Positions 51,904 to 60,883 of a DNA stretch of 64,000 nt are shown in pieces (position 1 is the first letter of the stretch; each line of letters begins with the position of its first letter). A program made the translations under genes and the position numbers. Below the pieces are notes generated by a model, which ran no database searches, was not told where the DNA came from, and was given only the letters and a program-made list of their open reading frames with translations. The DNA comes from an uncultured Aquimarina sp. (GTDB lineage: Bacteria > Bacteroidota > Bacteroidia > Flavobacteriales > Flavobacteriaceae), in assembly GCA_947498935.1 (NCBI GenBank), contig CANMMM010000010.1, positions 62,001 through 126,000 on the forward strand. The letters run 5' to 3'.

Positions 51904-53583
51904 ATGAAACAAATTACCAGTATTCTTTTATTTTTTTGCGCACACACCATTGTTGCACAAACTGTTTTTATCAATGAAATCCATTATGATAATAACAGTA
52001 CAGACACCAACGAAGCTGTAGAAATTGCAGGACCCGCCAATACAGACCTATCTAGTTACAGCCTTGTATTCTATAATGGAAAAAACCAATCCACTTACAA
52101 AACCGTTGCCCTTAGTGGCAGTATCACCGATATACAAAACGGATATGGAGTTCTGAATTTCCCGATAGAAGGCATTCAAAACGGAGCACCAGACGGAGTC
52201 GCCCTGATCAATGACACTACAGTAGTGCAATTCCTCAGTTACGAAGGCAGTTTTACAGCCGTCGATGGCCCCGCCGCAGGCATGTCCTCTATAGACATCG
52301 GTGTATCCGAACCCAAATCTACACCAGTAGGCCACTCCTTACAGCTCCAAGGCACAGGAACCACCTATACAGATTTTGCTTGGAATGCGCCCAGCAGCGC
52401 CTCAGCAGGGAGTATCAACGACGGACAAAGCTTCGGTACAGTGATCAGCATGCCTACACTTACCATCACCAGACCCACCATCGAAGAAGAATTCGACCCC
52501 ACTACGACCAGCGTAACGATCCATTTTACCACCCAAGATTTCGAACTCACCAATGGCAATGTAGTAGCCTATACCATCAATGGAAGCACCGCACAAACCA
52601 CTACTAGTAGCCCTATCACCATCCCTACAGAAAGTGGCCAGCAGTATACCATCACGCTAGAACTCCAAGACAGTAATGGATCCCTCACCCCTGCTGTTAT
52701 CGAAACAGTCAGCTTTAGCATCCAAGGCATCACCCGTGTACCCGATATCGCTAGTCTTAGAAATCTAGCCATCGGAGAGATCGCCACACTTACCAGCGAA
52801 GCCATCCTTACCTTTCAGCGATCAGTACGCAATCAAAAATATATCCAAGACGCCACAGCTGCTATCCTAATCGACGATGCCGCGGCTACTATTACGACTC
52901 CATACGCTATCGGCGATGGTATTACAGGCATCACAGGCCGACTCTCCGAATTTAGAGGCACCCTACAATTCATTCCAAGCGCTGACCCAGGAGCTGCATC
53001 CTCTACAGGAAATACGAGTACTCCCACCATTGTCACCCTATCAGAGCTGATCGATACCCTAGACAGCTATGAGTCTCAGTTAGTACAGGTTCTTGGTGTA
53101 CAGTTTATAAATATCGAAGAAAACGAGGTGTTCAATACCAGTACTGACTACACTATTAATGATCTCGAAAAAAACCTTACCCTACGCACCTTTTCCGACT
53201 CGACTATCGATTATATAGGACAACCTATCCCTACCCATAGCATCGATATTATAGGCATCGCAGGAGAATTTGATGGTGTTTCTCAACTCCTACCTAGAAG
53301 CAATGCCGACCTAAAAACCACCATTCTGAGCACAGCAGATGTCGGTATCCCTACAACTAAAATTACGATCTATCCCAATCCATCGACACAAAGCACAGTA
53401 ACCATCACTACGATTGATCCCGAAGCAACAGCGGACATCCTATCTATCAGTGGTGCATATATACGCCAGCAACACATAGTAAATAACCAACTAGACATCA
53501 GCGGACTCCCTACAGGAATGTACCTACTAAAAATCACAGAACACCAAAAAAATAGCAGCATCCAAAAACTCATGATACACTAA
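51904..53583 (+). CDS. Secreted multidomain T9SS protein, LTD-like and DUF5689-like
   Basis: 559 residues from ATG at 51904 (an ATG 12 codons upstream does not lead into the signal peptide cleanly). Signal peptide to about AQT; a lamin-tail-like N-terminal region (VFINEIHYDNNSTDTNEAVE, DLSSYSLVFYNGKNQSTY); an Ig-like segment (TITRPTIEEEFDPTTTSVTI); an OB-fold/DUF5689-like region (VPDIASLRNLAIGEIATLTS, YIQDATAAILIDDAAATITT); and a T9SS sorting domain (KITIYPNPSTQSTVTI, GLPTGMYLLKIT). Such layouts occur in secreted nucleases and adhesins. No nuclease catalytic motif is seen. Confidence 0.87.
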   Translation: MKQITSILLFFCAHTIVAQTVFINEIHYDNNSTDTNEAVEIAGPANTDLSSYSLVFYNGKNQSTYKTVALSGSITDIQNGYGVLNFPIEGIQNGAPDGVALINDTTVVQFLSYEGSFTAVDGPAAGMSSIDIGVSEPKSTPVGHSLQLQGTGTTYTDFAWNAPSSASAGSINDGQSFGTVISMPTLTITRPTIEEEFDPTTTSVTIHFTTQDFELTNGNVVAYTINGSTAQTTTSSPITIPTESGQQYTITLELQDSNGSLTPAVIETVSFSIQGITRVPDIASLRNLAIGEIATLTSEAILTFQRSVRNQKYIQDATAAILIDDAAATITTPYAIGDGITGITGRLSEFRGTLQFIPSADPGAASSTGNTSTPTIVTLSELIDTLDSYESQLVQVLGVQFINIEENEVFNTSTDYTINDLEKNLTLRTFSDSTIDYIGQPIPTHSIDIIGIAGEFDGVSQLLPRSNADLKTTILSTADVGIPTTKITIYPNPSTQSTVTITTIDPEATADILSISGAYIRQQHIVNNQLDISGLPTGMYLLKITEHQKNSSIQKLMIH

Positions 53584-53600
53584 AGGAGTTTCAATTAATT

Positions 53601-53689
53601 AGGGCGTTACCACAAGGGTCGGGCTATCCGCTATATCTTTTGGTAGCACTAAGGCGCTACCAAAAGGATGCCGCTCCTATCCCTAACGC
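53601..53689 (-). repeat. Dispersed palindromic repeat, copy 6 (type B, inverted)
   Basis: AGGGCGTTACCACAAGGG at the left, ATCCCTAACGC at the right. Central type B hairpin TTTTGGTAGCAC / GGCGCTACCAAAA, differing from copies 3 and 4 in paired positions. Confidence 0.92.
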
Positions 53690-53710
53690 ATAGAAGAGGT
53701 TTAAAACCAA

Positions 53711-53741
53711 AAAAACGTCACCATACTAGTGGCGTTTTTTT
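53711..53741 (+). terminator. Terminator after the T9SS gene and repeat
   Basis: 11-bp stem AAAAACGTCAC / GTGGCGTTTTT (one G-U pair) with a T-run in the 3' arm. Confidence 0.85.
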
Positions 53742-53779
53742 ATACATTTGTGCATACTCATATATGATTTTGATATACC

Positions 53780-54763
53780 ATGCTGTCTAACACCATATTT
53801 TCTATCCAAAATGATCAGGATTTCGAATCAGCAGCCTTAGCAGTATTTAGACACCAGTATACTCATAATCCCATTTACCAGCGTTTTTGTAACCTTTTAG
53901 GCATCCCCAAAACCGCAGTAACCACAGTAGCAGCCATTCCCTACCTACCCATACAATTCTTTAAAACCCATACGCTACTCAGCACACATGCGCCCGTACA
54001 ACAAGTGTTTACCAGCAGTGGTACTACTGGCAGCCAAGTAAGCAAACATTATGTCACAGATCTAAGTATCTATGAGCAGAGTTTCTCAAACACCTTCCAG
54101 CACTTCTACGGTGCCATTACAGACTATGTAATACTCGCATTATTGCCCTCTTATTTAGAGCGTGAGGGTTCTTCATTGGTATACATGGCACAGCAGCTCA
54201 TTACCGATAGTAAACACCCTGATAGTGGATTCTACCTACACGACACCCAAGCATTGGTACAAAAATTAGCACAGCTAGCCACCACAGATAAGAAAATACT
54301 ACTCATAGGTGTTTCATTTGCCCTAGTAGACCTTGTACAACGCTATACATTAGATGCGAATCCCAACTTGATCGTGATGGAAACAGGAGGTATGAAGGGA
54401 AGAAAAAAAGAAATCATACGTACCGAACTGCACGACATACTAGCCAGTGGTTTTGGAAACACCCACATCCATAGCGAATACGGAATGACCGAATTACTAT
54501 CGCAAGCCTACTCTCTAGGCAACGGTATTTTTAAAACCCCTCCGTGGATGAAAATCACCACCAGAGACCCAGAAGATGCATTGAGTCCCACTCCGATAGG
54601 AAAAACAGGAGGTATCAATATCATCGATCTGGCAAATATCAATTCGTGTGCTTTTATCGCTACACAAGATCTCGGAAAAATACATCCTACTGGAGATTTC
54701 GAGATTCTAGGCAGGTTCGACCATAGCGATATCCGAGGCTGCAATCTGATGGCACTCTCCTAA
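53780..54763 (+). CDS. LuxE/acyl-protein synthetase-like enzyme
   Basis: 327 residues. The LuxE-type (ANL superfamily) phosphate-binding loop is FTSSGTTGSQVSKHYV (about 76-91), with YGMTELLSQAYS (about 234-245) and the C-terminal DLGKIHPTGDFEILGRFDHSDIRG. Family members form acyl-AMP and transfer the acyl group. No luxAB or fatty acid reductase is nearby, so bioluminescence is not implied. It is followed 2 bases later by a membrane transglutaminase-like protein, suggesting a small acylation or envelope operon. Confidence 0.93.
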   Translation: MLSNTIFSIQNDQDFESAALAVFRHQYTHNPIYQRFCNLLGIPKTAVTTVAAIPYLPIQFFKTHTLLSTHAPVQQVFTSSGTTGSQVSKHYVTDLSIYEQSFSNTFQHFYGAITDYVILALLPSYLEREGSSLVYMAQQLITDSKHPDSGFYLHDTQALVQKLAQLATTDKKILLIGVSFALVDLVQRYTLDANPNLIVMETGGMKGRKKEIIRTELHDILASGFGNTHIHSEYGMTELLSQAYSLGNGIFKTPPWMKITTRDPEDALSPTPIGKTGGINIIDLANINSCAFIATQDLGKIHPTGDFEILGRFDHSDIRGCNLMALS

Positions 54764-54765
54764 GT

Positions 54766-55785
54766 ATGGAAGCAAAAAAACGTACTAAAATACGCGCATT
54801 CACCTTTCCCACACTGCTAGCCATCGCATTTATGGGCAGCAATCTTATTCAATTCGCGATTCCTGTAAGCCGTTTTTCACTCTTTTCGATACTACTCCTC
54901 TGTTGTTCATGGGGGTTCGGTAAAATTGCCAAAGACACCAATACTTCCTTTAAGCATCTACTCTACAGTGCCACACTTATTTCTATGTTATACATCATCA
55001 ATAGAGGTTGGTTATCCTCCTTTACATTTAGTGAGCCATCTACAGAACTCTCCGAAGACATTTACAAAACCAAAACGGTAGAAGCAGGAGATTCTATTGT
55101 ACTACTCAATCAAGACAGAGCATGGAAGGATAATTATGGCCACCGCTATAAAGGCACATTCTCCATACGCGAACATGATTATTACAATTCTAAACAATCT
55201 TATTTTAGATATACCCAACAACAACAACATATCGAATGGGGCACATTGTACAAGTACCTTTCTAAGGCTGACACCCCTAGACTAGATTTATTTATCAAAG
55301 AGCTAGAGCGTATCAAAACCAAGCGACGACTCAACAAATTTGAGTTTGCAGAAATGGTCGTGACCCTTATCCAAGACATTCCCTATGCACTCGTACTAGG
55401 GGATCGCTGCAAATCGGCAGAAGAATATGAAGAAGGCATTAGAGTCATTCTAGAAAGCTGCCCCGAATGCTGTATCGGCAATGTACCCTACGGCATCCAA
55501 AACCCTGTAGCCTTTATGGGCAATCTCAAAGGAGATTGCGACACACGTACCGTATTGATCTACACCCTACTCAATTATTTTGGGTACGATGTAGTCATTC
55601 TTAATAGCCAATACTACCTACATTCCATTCTGGGGCTAAACATGCCAGGTAGTGGCTATTATAAAAAACATAGCGGTAAACGCTATTACACTTGGGAAAC
55701 CACGAATAAAAACTATACACTAGGCAAACTGCCTAGACATGTAACTAATATGAATCATTGGAACGTAGTCCTTACTAATATCTAA
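54766..55785 (+). CDS. Membrane protein with transglutaminase-like domain
   Basis: 339 residues. Three hydrophobic segments in the first 80 residues (LLAIAFMGSNLIQFAI, FSLFSILLLCCSWGFG, LLYSATLISMLYIINRGW). The remainder contains a transglutaminase-type core with Cys in LKGDCDTRTVLIYTLL (about 250), His in YYLHSILGLNM (about 281) and an acidic residue in YYTWETTNKNYTLG. The spacing fits a cysteine peptidase or transglutaminase acting at the membrane. The substrate is unknown. It follows the LuxE-like gene by 2 bases and precedes a DUF350 gene by 3. Confidence 0.85.
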   Translation: MEAKKRTKIRAFTFPTLLAIAFMGSNLIQFAIPVSRFSLFSILLLCCSWGFGKIAKDTNTSFKHLLYSATLISMLYIINRGWLSSFTFSEPSTELSEDIYKTKTVEAGDSIVLLNQDRAWKDNYGHRYKGTFSIREHDYYNSKQSYFRYTQQQQHIEWGTLYKYLSKADTPRLDLFIKELERIKTKRRLNKFEFAEMVVTLIQDIPYALVLGDRCKSAEEYEEGIRVILESCPECCIGNVPYGIQNPVAFMGNLKGDCDTRTVLIYTLLNYFGYDVVILNSQYYLHSILGLNMPGSGYYKKHSGKRYYTWETTNKNYTLGKLPRHVTNMNHWNVVLTNI

Positions 55786-55788
55786 TAC

Positions 55789-56307
55789 ATGCAAACGAAA
55801 CTATTTACGCTCGCCATTATCGAAATCACACTTTCCATCGTCGTATCCGTATGGATTCTATACATCTCATTTAGGATCCTACAACGACTCTTTTTTAGAA
55901 AAGTGACGTTTAGAGAAAATAACATTGCCTTCTCTATCTTTACAGGTGGGATTATGCTGTCGATTGGATTTATTCTAGGAGAAATCATTCCTTCGATCAC
56001 TAATATCATACGCCTATCGCTTTCTGGCAAACAAGAAATACCACTGGGTACCATTGCACAATATGCAAGTCTTTATCTCTTTATTGGATTTATTTTTTCT
56101 GTACTCATTAATGCAGTGGTGTTCTTTTTATTCTCTGCACTGACTAAGGGAATTAATGAATTCAAAGAAATTCAACAAAATAACGTGGCAACCGCTATCA
56201 TAGTGACTTCAGCATTGATTTCCATCACCCTTATTGCCAAGAGTAGTATCGGATTAATCATCACTGCATTGGTTCCATATACAGAGGGAGCAAATTTTTT
56301 ATTGTAA
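55789..56307 (+). CDS. DUF350 membrane protein
   Basis: 172 residues with four hydrophobic segments in two similar halves: about 10-30 and 47-68, then 90-115 and 134-158. This matches the DUF350 architecture, often next to transglutaminase-like and spermidine-synthase-like genes in other bacteria. Segments include NIAFSIFTGGIMLSIGFILG and NNVATAIIVTSALISITLIA, the typical paired motif. The function is unproven. It ends the three-gene operon begun by the LuxE-like gene. Confidence 0.9.
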   Translation: MQTKLFTLAIIEITLSIVVSVWILYISFRILQRLFFRKVTFRENNIAFSIFTGGIMLSIGFILGEIIPSITNIIRLSLSGKQEIPLGTIAQYASLYLFIGFIFSVLINAVVFFLFSALTKGINEFKEIQQNNVATAIIVTSALISITLIAKSSIGLIITALVPYTEGANFLL

Positions 56308-56390
56308 TTTTTTGTAAGTAAAAAAAATACCCTTCGACCAACCCATTGTCTCATAAAATGCTCAATATTAAAAAATTAGAGTTCATTTTT

Positions 56391-56621
56391 GTCAATATTT
56401 AATTGGTTAATTAATGAAGTGGTTTAAACTTTTTTCAATTTGCTATAAAAACGATCTTTTGCACTCAAATTTTGTAATTTTTGAGTTTCGTAGCGCTGCT
56501 ATGCAACTAAAAAATCACTGTATTTGATCACAAAATCTTGGTTTTTCGCTGAAATCAAAAAAGTGCAAACCACTTCAATAAGACCTCTTGTAGGAAATTA
56601 CAAGTAGGTCTTATTTTTTTA
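56391..56621 (+). terminator. Terminator module 1, interrupted by a MITE
   Basis: Lead TTGTCAATATTTAATTGGTT at 56391, then the MITE-like element at 56415-56577, then the stem ATAAGACCT / AGGTCTTAT with inner TTGTA/TACAA and a T-run. Without the element it would have the same layout as modules at 56787 and 57445. Confidence 0.7.
56415..56577 (+). repeat. MITE-like element, full copy
   Basis: 163 bp with inverted ends TGAAGTGGTTTAAACTTTTT and AAAAAGTGCAAACCACTTCA (two mismatches). No coding frame. Interior contains TTTTTGAGTTTCGTAGCGCT, which is shared with the half copy at 29981-30068. It is inserted between a conserved lead and a terminator stem. Confidence 0.85.
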
Positions 56622-56786
56622 TACGCTAATAGCATAATTCCCGCTTTTGACCCCCAAACAACTACTTGCTTCCATTCAGCATTCATAATTATGGTATACA
56701 TTATTTTACACCTTACTGTAAGGACGTAAAATTAATACGACTTACTTATCGTGAGTTAGCGTTTTTATTTAGAAAAATAAAGCGTT
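56622..56786. other. Short gap, no gene
   Basis: 165 bases, AT-rich, with no frame or signal of note between two terminator modules. Confidence 0.6.
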
Positions 56787-56853
56787 TATTTTCAATAATT
56801 GATTGGTTAGTTGACAAAGCCTGCTTGTAGTTTACTACAGCAGGCTTTGTATT
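56787..56853 (+). terminator. Terminator module 2
   Basis: TATTTTCAATAATTGATTGG lead, then the stem AAAGCCTGCT / AGCAGGCTTT (10 bp) with a 14-nt loop. It lies upstream of the YHS gene, with no coding gene directly before it. Confidence 0.75.
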
Positions 56854-56958
56854 ATGTAATAATTTTGACGTCTGATTCTCAAAATGTTATAATTTCCATA
56901 AAATTTGTAATGTTCTATTTTTTATACGACAGAGTAGATGTAACCAAAAGATATACTC

Positions 56959-57405
56959 ATGAAACATTTTTTTACCCTATTGCTGATTGCCATCGTTAGT
57001 AGCAGTGTTGCACAGCAAACTGATTACAATACCAAAAAAGGATTTATAGCTGAAGGCTATGATGTAACGGAATATTTTAATCAAAAAGCGGTAAAGGGAT
57101 CTGATGATTATGTAACCACACACCATCAGGCTCAGTATAAATTTGCCAGCAAGGCCAACTTAGAGAAATTCTCTAAAAACCCTGACAAATACGTACCACA
57201 GTATGGCGGTTATTGTGCATATGCTGTAGCTGCTAATGCCGAGAAGGTGGATATCGATCCTAAAACCTTCGAAATTAGAGACGGAAAACTATATTTATTC
57301 TACAATGCTTGGGGAATCAACACCTTAACAAAATGGAATGAAGAAGGCCCCGCAAAATTAAAAGAGCAAGCAGATACTAATTGGGAACGTATCTATAAGA
57401 AATAA
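56959..57405 (+). CDS. Secreted YHS-domain protein
   Basis: 148 residues. Signal peptide (about 1-19, ending VAQ). The mature protein starts GFIAEGYDVTEYFNQKAVKG and contains a YHS-type domain (YKFASKANLEKFSKNPDKYV, PQYGGYCAYAVAANAEKV, FEIRDGKLYLFYNAWG). YHS domains are often associated with metal transport and metal binding; here Tyr, His and Cys residues are present (GGYCAYA). It is a single-gene unit flanked on both sides by the same terminator module. Confidence 0.93.
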   Translation: MKHFFTLLLIAIVSSSVAQQTDYNTKKGFIAEGYDVTEYFNQKAVKGSDDYVTTHHQAQYKFASKANLEKFSKNPDKYVPQYGGYCAYAVAANAEKVDIDPKTFEIRDGKLYLFYNAWGINTLTKWNEEGPAKLKEQADTNWERIYKK

Positions 57406-57444
57406 ACATACCTTACAAAAAGGAAAAATATATAAGACTAAGTT

Positions 57445-57506
57445 TTTTTTCAATAATTGATTGGTTAGTAGTAAAGCCTGTACAGGAGTAATCCTGACAG
57501 GCTTTA
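57445..57506 (+). terminator. Terminator module 3
   Basis: Lead TTTTCAATAATTGATTGGTT, then the stem AAAGCCTG / CAGGCTTT around a 17-nt loop that itself forms AGGA/TCCT, then a seven-T tract. It ends the YHS transcript. Confidence 0.9.
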
Positions 57507-57634
57507 TTTTTTTAGTATTCTTAGTATATATCTCTGTTCTATCAGACCCCTCCGATGGAATGTTGATGAATTGAAGGCAGCTTTTTATTGACTACACCTC
57601 TAAACTATATACACAACTGATGTGCATTTTTTTT

Positions 57635-57725
57635 GCGTTAGGGATAGTAGTGAAAATCCCACAGCCCGACCTTAGGAGGGCGAGGAATTGTAGCGGATAG
57701 CCCGACCCCTTGTGGGTAACGCCCT
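57635..57725 (+). repeat. Dispersed palindromic repeat, copy 7 (type A)
   Basis: GCGTTAGGGATAGTAGTG at the left, GGGTAACGCCCT at the right; type A centre (AAATCCCACAGCCCGACC, GCGAGGAATTGTAGCGG). It lies between convergent YHS and tyrS genes. Confidence 0.92.
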
Positions 57726-57732
57726 TATACTA

Positions 57733-59028
57733 CTACACTGCTCTAATCACAAAATAGTTTCTCTTACCACGCTGCAATAGCACAAACATATCATTGATCA
57801 GATCCTGAGCTGTAATAGAATATCCATCCTTTACTTTTTCTTTATTAACAGCGATAGAATTTTCTTTTAACGCACGTCTGGCTTCTCCATTGGATTTTAA
57901 AAAGCCTGTTTTTTCTGCTAACACTCCTATGATATCTAGCCCGCTTTCAATCTCTGATTTAGGGATAGATGCTTGTGGCACACCATCAAATACGTCTAAA
58001 AAAGTAGCGGCATCTAATTGTTTTAAATCCTCTGAGGTAGATTTTCCGAATAATATATTCGAAGCCTTGATAGCATTATCCAACTCTTCCTGAGAATGCA
58101 CCATCACTGTTATTTCATCTGCCAGTCGCTTTTGTAAAATACGCATATGTGGTGCTTCTGCATGTGCTGCTATGAGTGCTTCGATTTCTGCTTGCGTAAG
58201 AAATGTAAAAATCTTGATGTATTTCTCTGCGTCTTCGTCGCTAGTATTTAACCAATACTGGTAGAATTTATACGGAGAGGTTCTTTTAGGGTCTAGCCAT
58301 ACATTTCCTCCTTCGGATTTCCCAAACTTAGAACCATCTGATTTAGTAATCAGCGGGCAGGTCAGGGCATATCCCTTACCACCTCCGACGCGTCTGATGA
58401 GCTCTGTACCTGTAGTAATATTACCCCACTGATCGCTTCCTCCCATCTGTAGCGTACAATCATGCGCTCTGTATAAATGCAAGAAATCATATCCCTGCAC
58501 CAATTGATAGGTAAATTCTGTGAATGACATCCCATCAGAGGATTCTGAAGAGATTCGGTTCTTTACAGAATCCTTAGCCATCATATAATTAACGGTGATA
58601 TGCTTTCCTACGTCTCTGATGAATTCTAGAAACGAAAACTCCTTCATCCAATCATAATTATTCACCAATACAGCTGCATTTTCTTCCTTACTTTCGAAAT
58701 CCAGAAATTGTGCTAATTGTGCTTTAATCGCTTCTTGATTATGGCGTAGCGTAGCTTCGTCTAATAGATTACGCTCTGCAGATTTTCCAGAAGGATCTCC
58801 AATCATTCCTGTAGCGCCACCTACTAATGCTACAGGTTTATGCCCTGCTCGCTGATAATGTGCTAAGAGCATGATCGGTACTAAATTACCGATATGTAAT
58901 GAGTCTGCCGTAGGGTCAAATCCCACATAAGCAGCACGCATTTGCTCCATTAGATACGCTTCGGTACCGGGCATTGCATCGTGTAACATTCCTCTCCATC
59001 GAAGTTCTTCTATAAAATTAGTCGCCAT
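57733..59028 (-). CDS. tyrS: Tyrosyl-tRNA synthetase
   Basis: 431 residues. Class I signature [19 protein letters not shown] (about 35-53, HIGH as HIGN) and the KMSKS-type loop [32 protein letters not shown] is the tyrosine-binding region. A C-terminal S4-like RNA-binding domain (about 365-431) completes the normal length. It charges tRNA-Tyr. It stands alone on the minus strand, just past repeat copy 7. Confidence 0.98.
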   Translation of the reverse strand: MATNFIEELRWRGMLHDAMPGTEAYLMEQMRAAYVGFDPTADSLHIGNLVPIMLLAHYQRAGHKPVALVGGATGMIGDPSGKSAERNLLDEATLRHNQEAIKAQLAQFLDFESKEENAAVLVNNYDWMKEFSFLEFIRDVGKHITVNYMMAKDSVKNRISSESSDGMSFTEFTYQLVQGYDFLHLYRAHDCTLQMGGSDQWGNITTGTELIRRVGGGKGYALTCPLITKSDGSKFGKSEGGNVWLDPKRTSPYKFYQYWLNTSDEDAEKYIKIFTFLTQAEIEALIAAHAEAPHMRILQKRLADEITVMVHSQEELDNAIKASNILFGKSTSEDLKQLDAATFLDVFDGVPQASIPKSEIESGLDIIGVLAEKTGFLKSNGEARRALKENSIAVNKEKVKDGYSITAQDLINDMFVLLQRGKRNYFVIRAV

Positions 59029-59106
59029 TCTATAAACGTGTTTGTATTAAAGCGCAACAAATATAGGAATATGCAGGAGATCGCCCTATGAAATCATTTA
59101 ATAATT

Positions 59107-59127
59107 AAAGTGGTTTACACTTTTTTG
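59107..59127 (+). repeat. MITE-like element end, remnant
   Basis: AAGTGGTTTACACTTTTTTG, matching the left end of the MITE-like element, with no matching right end nearby. It lies upstream of tyrS. Confidence 0.6.
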
Positions 59128-59248
59128 ATCCCTGTAAAAAGTAACGGTGTTATGACCAAACATCTCATTTTTTGGTGCACTCTTGTAACTGGGTTTAGAC
59201 AATACATTAGAAACGGTTATTTTTAAAATCAGATTCGAGTACAAACAG

Positions 59249-59289
59249 AACAGCTCGTCTATGGCATAGGCATAAACGAGCTGTTTTGT
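59249..59289 (-). terminator. Terminator beyond the sigma/TPR operon
   Basis: 10-bp stem AACAGCTCGT / ACGAGCTGTT, with an inner hairpin-forming loop (ATGGCATAGGCAT). It lies 42 bases beyond the stop codon of the membrane TPR gene. T-rich sequence follows on the plus side, so it may work in both directions. Confidence 0.65.
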
Positions 59290-59330
59290 TATTTTTTAGT
59301 TGTTTGTGTGCGGAATTTAAGGTTCCTGTG

Positions 59331-60122
59331 CTAATTTTCTAATTTGTTCATTAATTGTATCGCTTTTTCTCTGTACAATCCGTTATAGGAGATAATTTCT
59401 TTTAGGATGGGAATACTTTTATCGGACTGTCCTAGTTTAAGATAACTCAGTGCTCTATACCAAGTAGCATCTTCATAGAACTTGCTCGTATCACTTACAT
59501 TTTCAAACTGCTGGATGGCTTCTTTTTCTTTTCCTGTGTTTAGGTAACTATTACCTAAGTATAATCGCAACTGTTCTATTTTAGACATAGCAGTTAACTG
59601 TTCTAACTCTCCAATAACTGCTTGGTACTCACCATTAGCATATTGTTTCATCACTATATCCAATTTTGTTACGACGTGCCCTCTTGTTACATCTTCGGCT
59701 GGATAAGGTACGTAGTGTGACAGGTATAAATCAGAATTCTTTCCTGCCTGCTGTAGGTTATTCCATAATAGATTTCCTATCCCAAGTAATACGATAAAAG
59801 CCGCTGCGATTTTCCAATAGGAGAATGAAGAGGAATTGTGTTGTATCGAAAACGAAGTACGCTTTTTCGTTGTGGCTTCTTCAACTTCTTTTTCGGCTTC
59901 TTCTTCAGCTCGAATATCCTGATAGATATTCTCTATTTTTTTTCTAAATTCTAATGCTTTTGTATCACTTAATACACGATGTAACTCGCGTTGCTTACTT
60001 ACTTCCAGCGCTAATGCTGGGTCGATCGCCATCTCATTTTCAAACGCCTCCATCTCCTCTGGCGGTAATGCCTCTGCAAGATACTCTTCTATTTTTTCAA
60101 ATAATTCTTGAGTTCTTTCCAT
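59331..60122 (-). CDS. Membrane TPR protein next to the ECF sigma factor
   Basis: 263 residues. The N-terminal 60 residues resemble a zinc-less anti-sigma domain (IEEYLAEALPPEEMEAFENE), then a basic linker and one transmembrane segment (about 104-122, YWKIAAAFIVLLGIGNLLW). The C-terminal 120 residues carry two to three TPR-like repeats (QLRLYLGNSYLNTGKEKEAI, ATWYRALSYLKLGQSDKSI). It follows the sigma factor gene by 129 bases. A role as an anti-sigma or sensor partner is likely by layout and typical for Bacteroidota, but not proven. Confidence 0.85.
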   Translation of the reverse strand: MERTQELFEKIEEYLAEALPPEEMEAFENEMAIDPALALEVSKQRELHRVLSDTKALEFRKKIENIYQDIRAEEEAEKEVEEATTKKRTSFSIQHNSSSFSYWKIAAAFIVLLGIGNLLWNNLQQAGKNSDLYLSHYVPYPAEDVTRGHVVTKLDIVMKQYANGEYQAVIGELEQLTAMSKIEQLRLYLGNSYLNTGKEKEAIQQFENVSDTSKFYEDATWYRALSYLKLGQSDKSIPILKEIISYNGLYREKAIQLMNKLEN

Positions 60123-60251
60123 TTTGTTTCATTTTTTCTTCTCTAGGTCATCTTAGACCGAGAAGTTATTTAAGCTGTTATTTTTATCCATAACCATTGA
60201 TCGTATTTTTTATTATACAGGTCGTATGCTTATCGCATTAATACCACCTAC

Positions 60252-60830
60252 TCAATCCTCCGTCGTTTTTTTTAATTCTTTATACATTGGATCTTTTTCT
60301 ATACGCTCCATTAGTGCTTGTTTGCACTCATATTTTTTCTTTCGCGCGTAGCCTTCTGAATACCCCGTTTCCGCTGCAATTTCCCGCATTGTTTTGTCTA
60401 AAAATACCATCGAAAGTACTTTCTGACACGCGTCGCTCAATGTAAGAAAATATTTTCTATAAATATGTTCCTTTTCACTATTTTCAATAGTTTCTTGTAT
60501 CGACACATCTTCTCCCTCTATGTTTGTCAGTACAGTATCATCCATTACGTAGCGTTTATTTACACGCAATCTAGATAACCACATATTCCTACAAATTGCA
60601 AAAAAATACGTTTTCAACGAAGAGGTAATCTCCAAGGAATTATCCCCAATCTTTTGGTAGATAACCATCAACGCGTCATGAAACACATCACCTACATCAT
60701 CTTCACTTCCGGAATTTTGCAAAATATAATTGCGGACGTGTGGAAGATGATCCCTGTAGAACTTCTCTATCACCGCGTCATCATCTGCAATTATACCCTC
60801 TATAATTTTACGATCATCAATGTTACTCAT
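60252..60830 (-). CDS. ECF RNA polymerase sigma factor
   Basis: 192 residues from ATG at 60830; an earlier ATG at 60851 would add 7 residues without domain support. Sigma-70 region 2 is shown by DVGDVFHDALMVIYQKI and KTYFFAICRNMWLSRLR, and region 4 by CQKVLSMVFLDKTMREIAAE with TGYSEGYARKKKYECKQALM. It directs RNA polymerase to an unknown regulon and is paired with the membrane TPR protein. A large hairpin lies 54 bases upstream of its start. Confidence 0.92.
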   Translation of the reverse strand: MSNIDDRKIIEGIIADDDAVIEKFYRDHLPHVRNYILQNSGSEDDVGDVFHDALMVIYQKIGDNSLEITSSLKTYFFAICRNMWLSRLRVNKRYVMDDTVLTNIEGEDVSIQETIENSEKEHIYRKYFLTLSDACQKVLSMVFLDKTMREIAAETGYSEGYARKKKYECKQALMERIEKDPMYKELKKTTED

Positions 60831-60883
60831 CTTATAATGTAATCCAACCACTAATTGTTACCCTATTTTTTCCTTTTTTTTTA

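Noticed and set aside
53780..54763. Bioluminescence (lux) operon
   Set aside because: Only a LuxE-like enzyme is present; no luciferase or reductase genes are nearby.
3123..57725. CRISPR array
   Set aside because: The repeats are dispersed over more than 50 kb in both orientations with no regular spacers and no cas genes.
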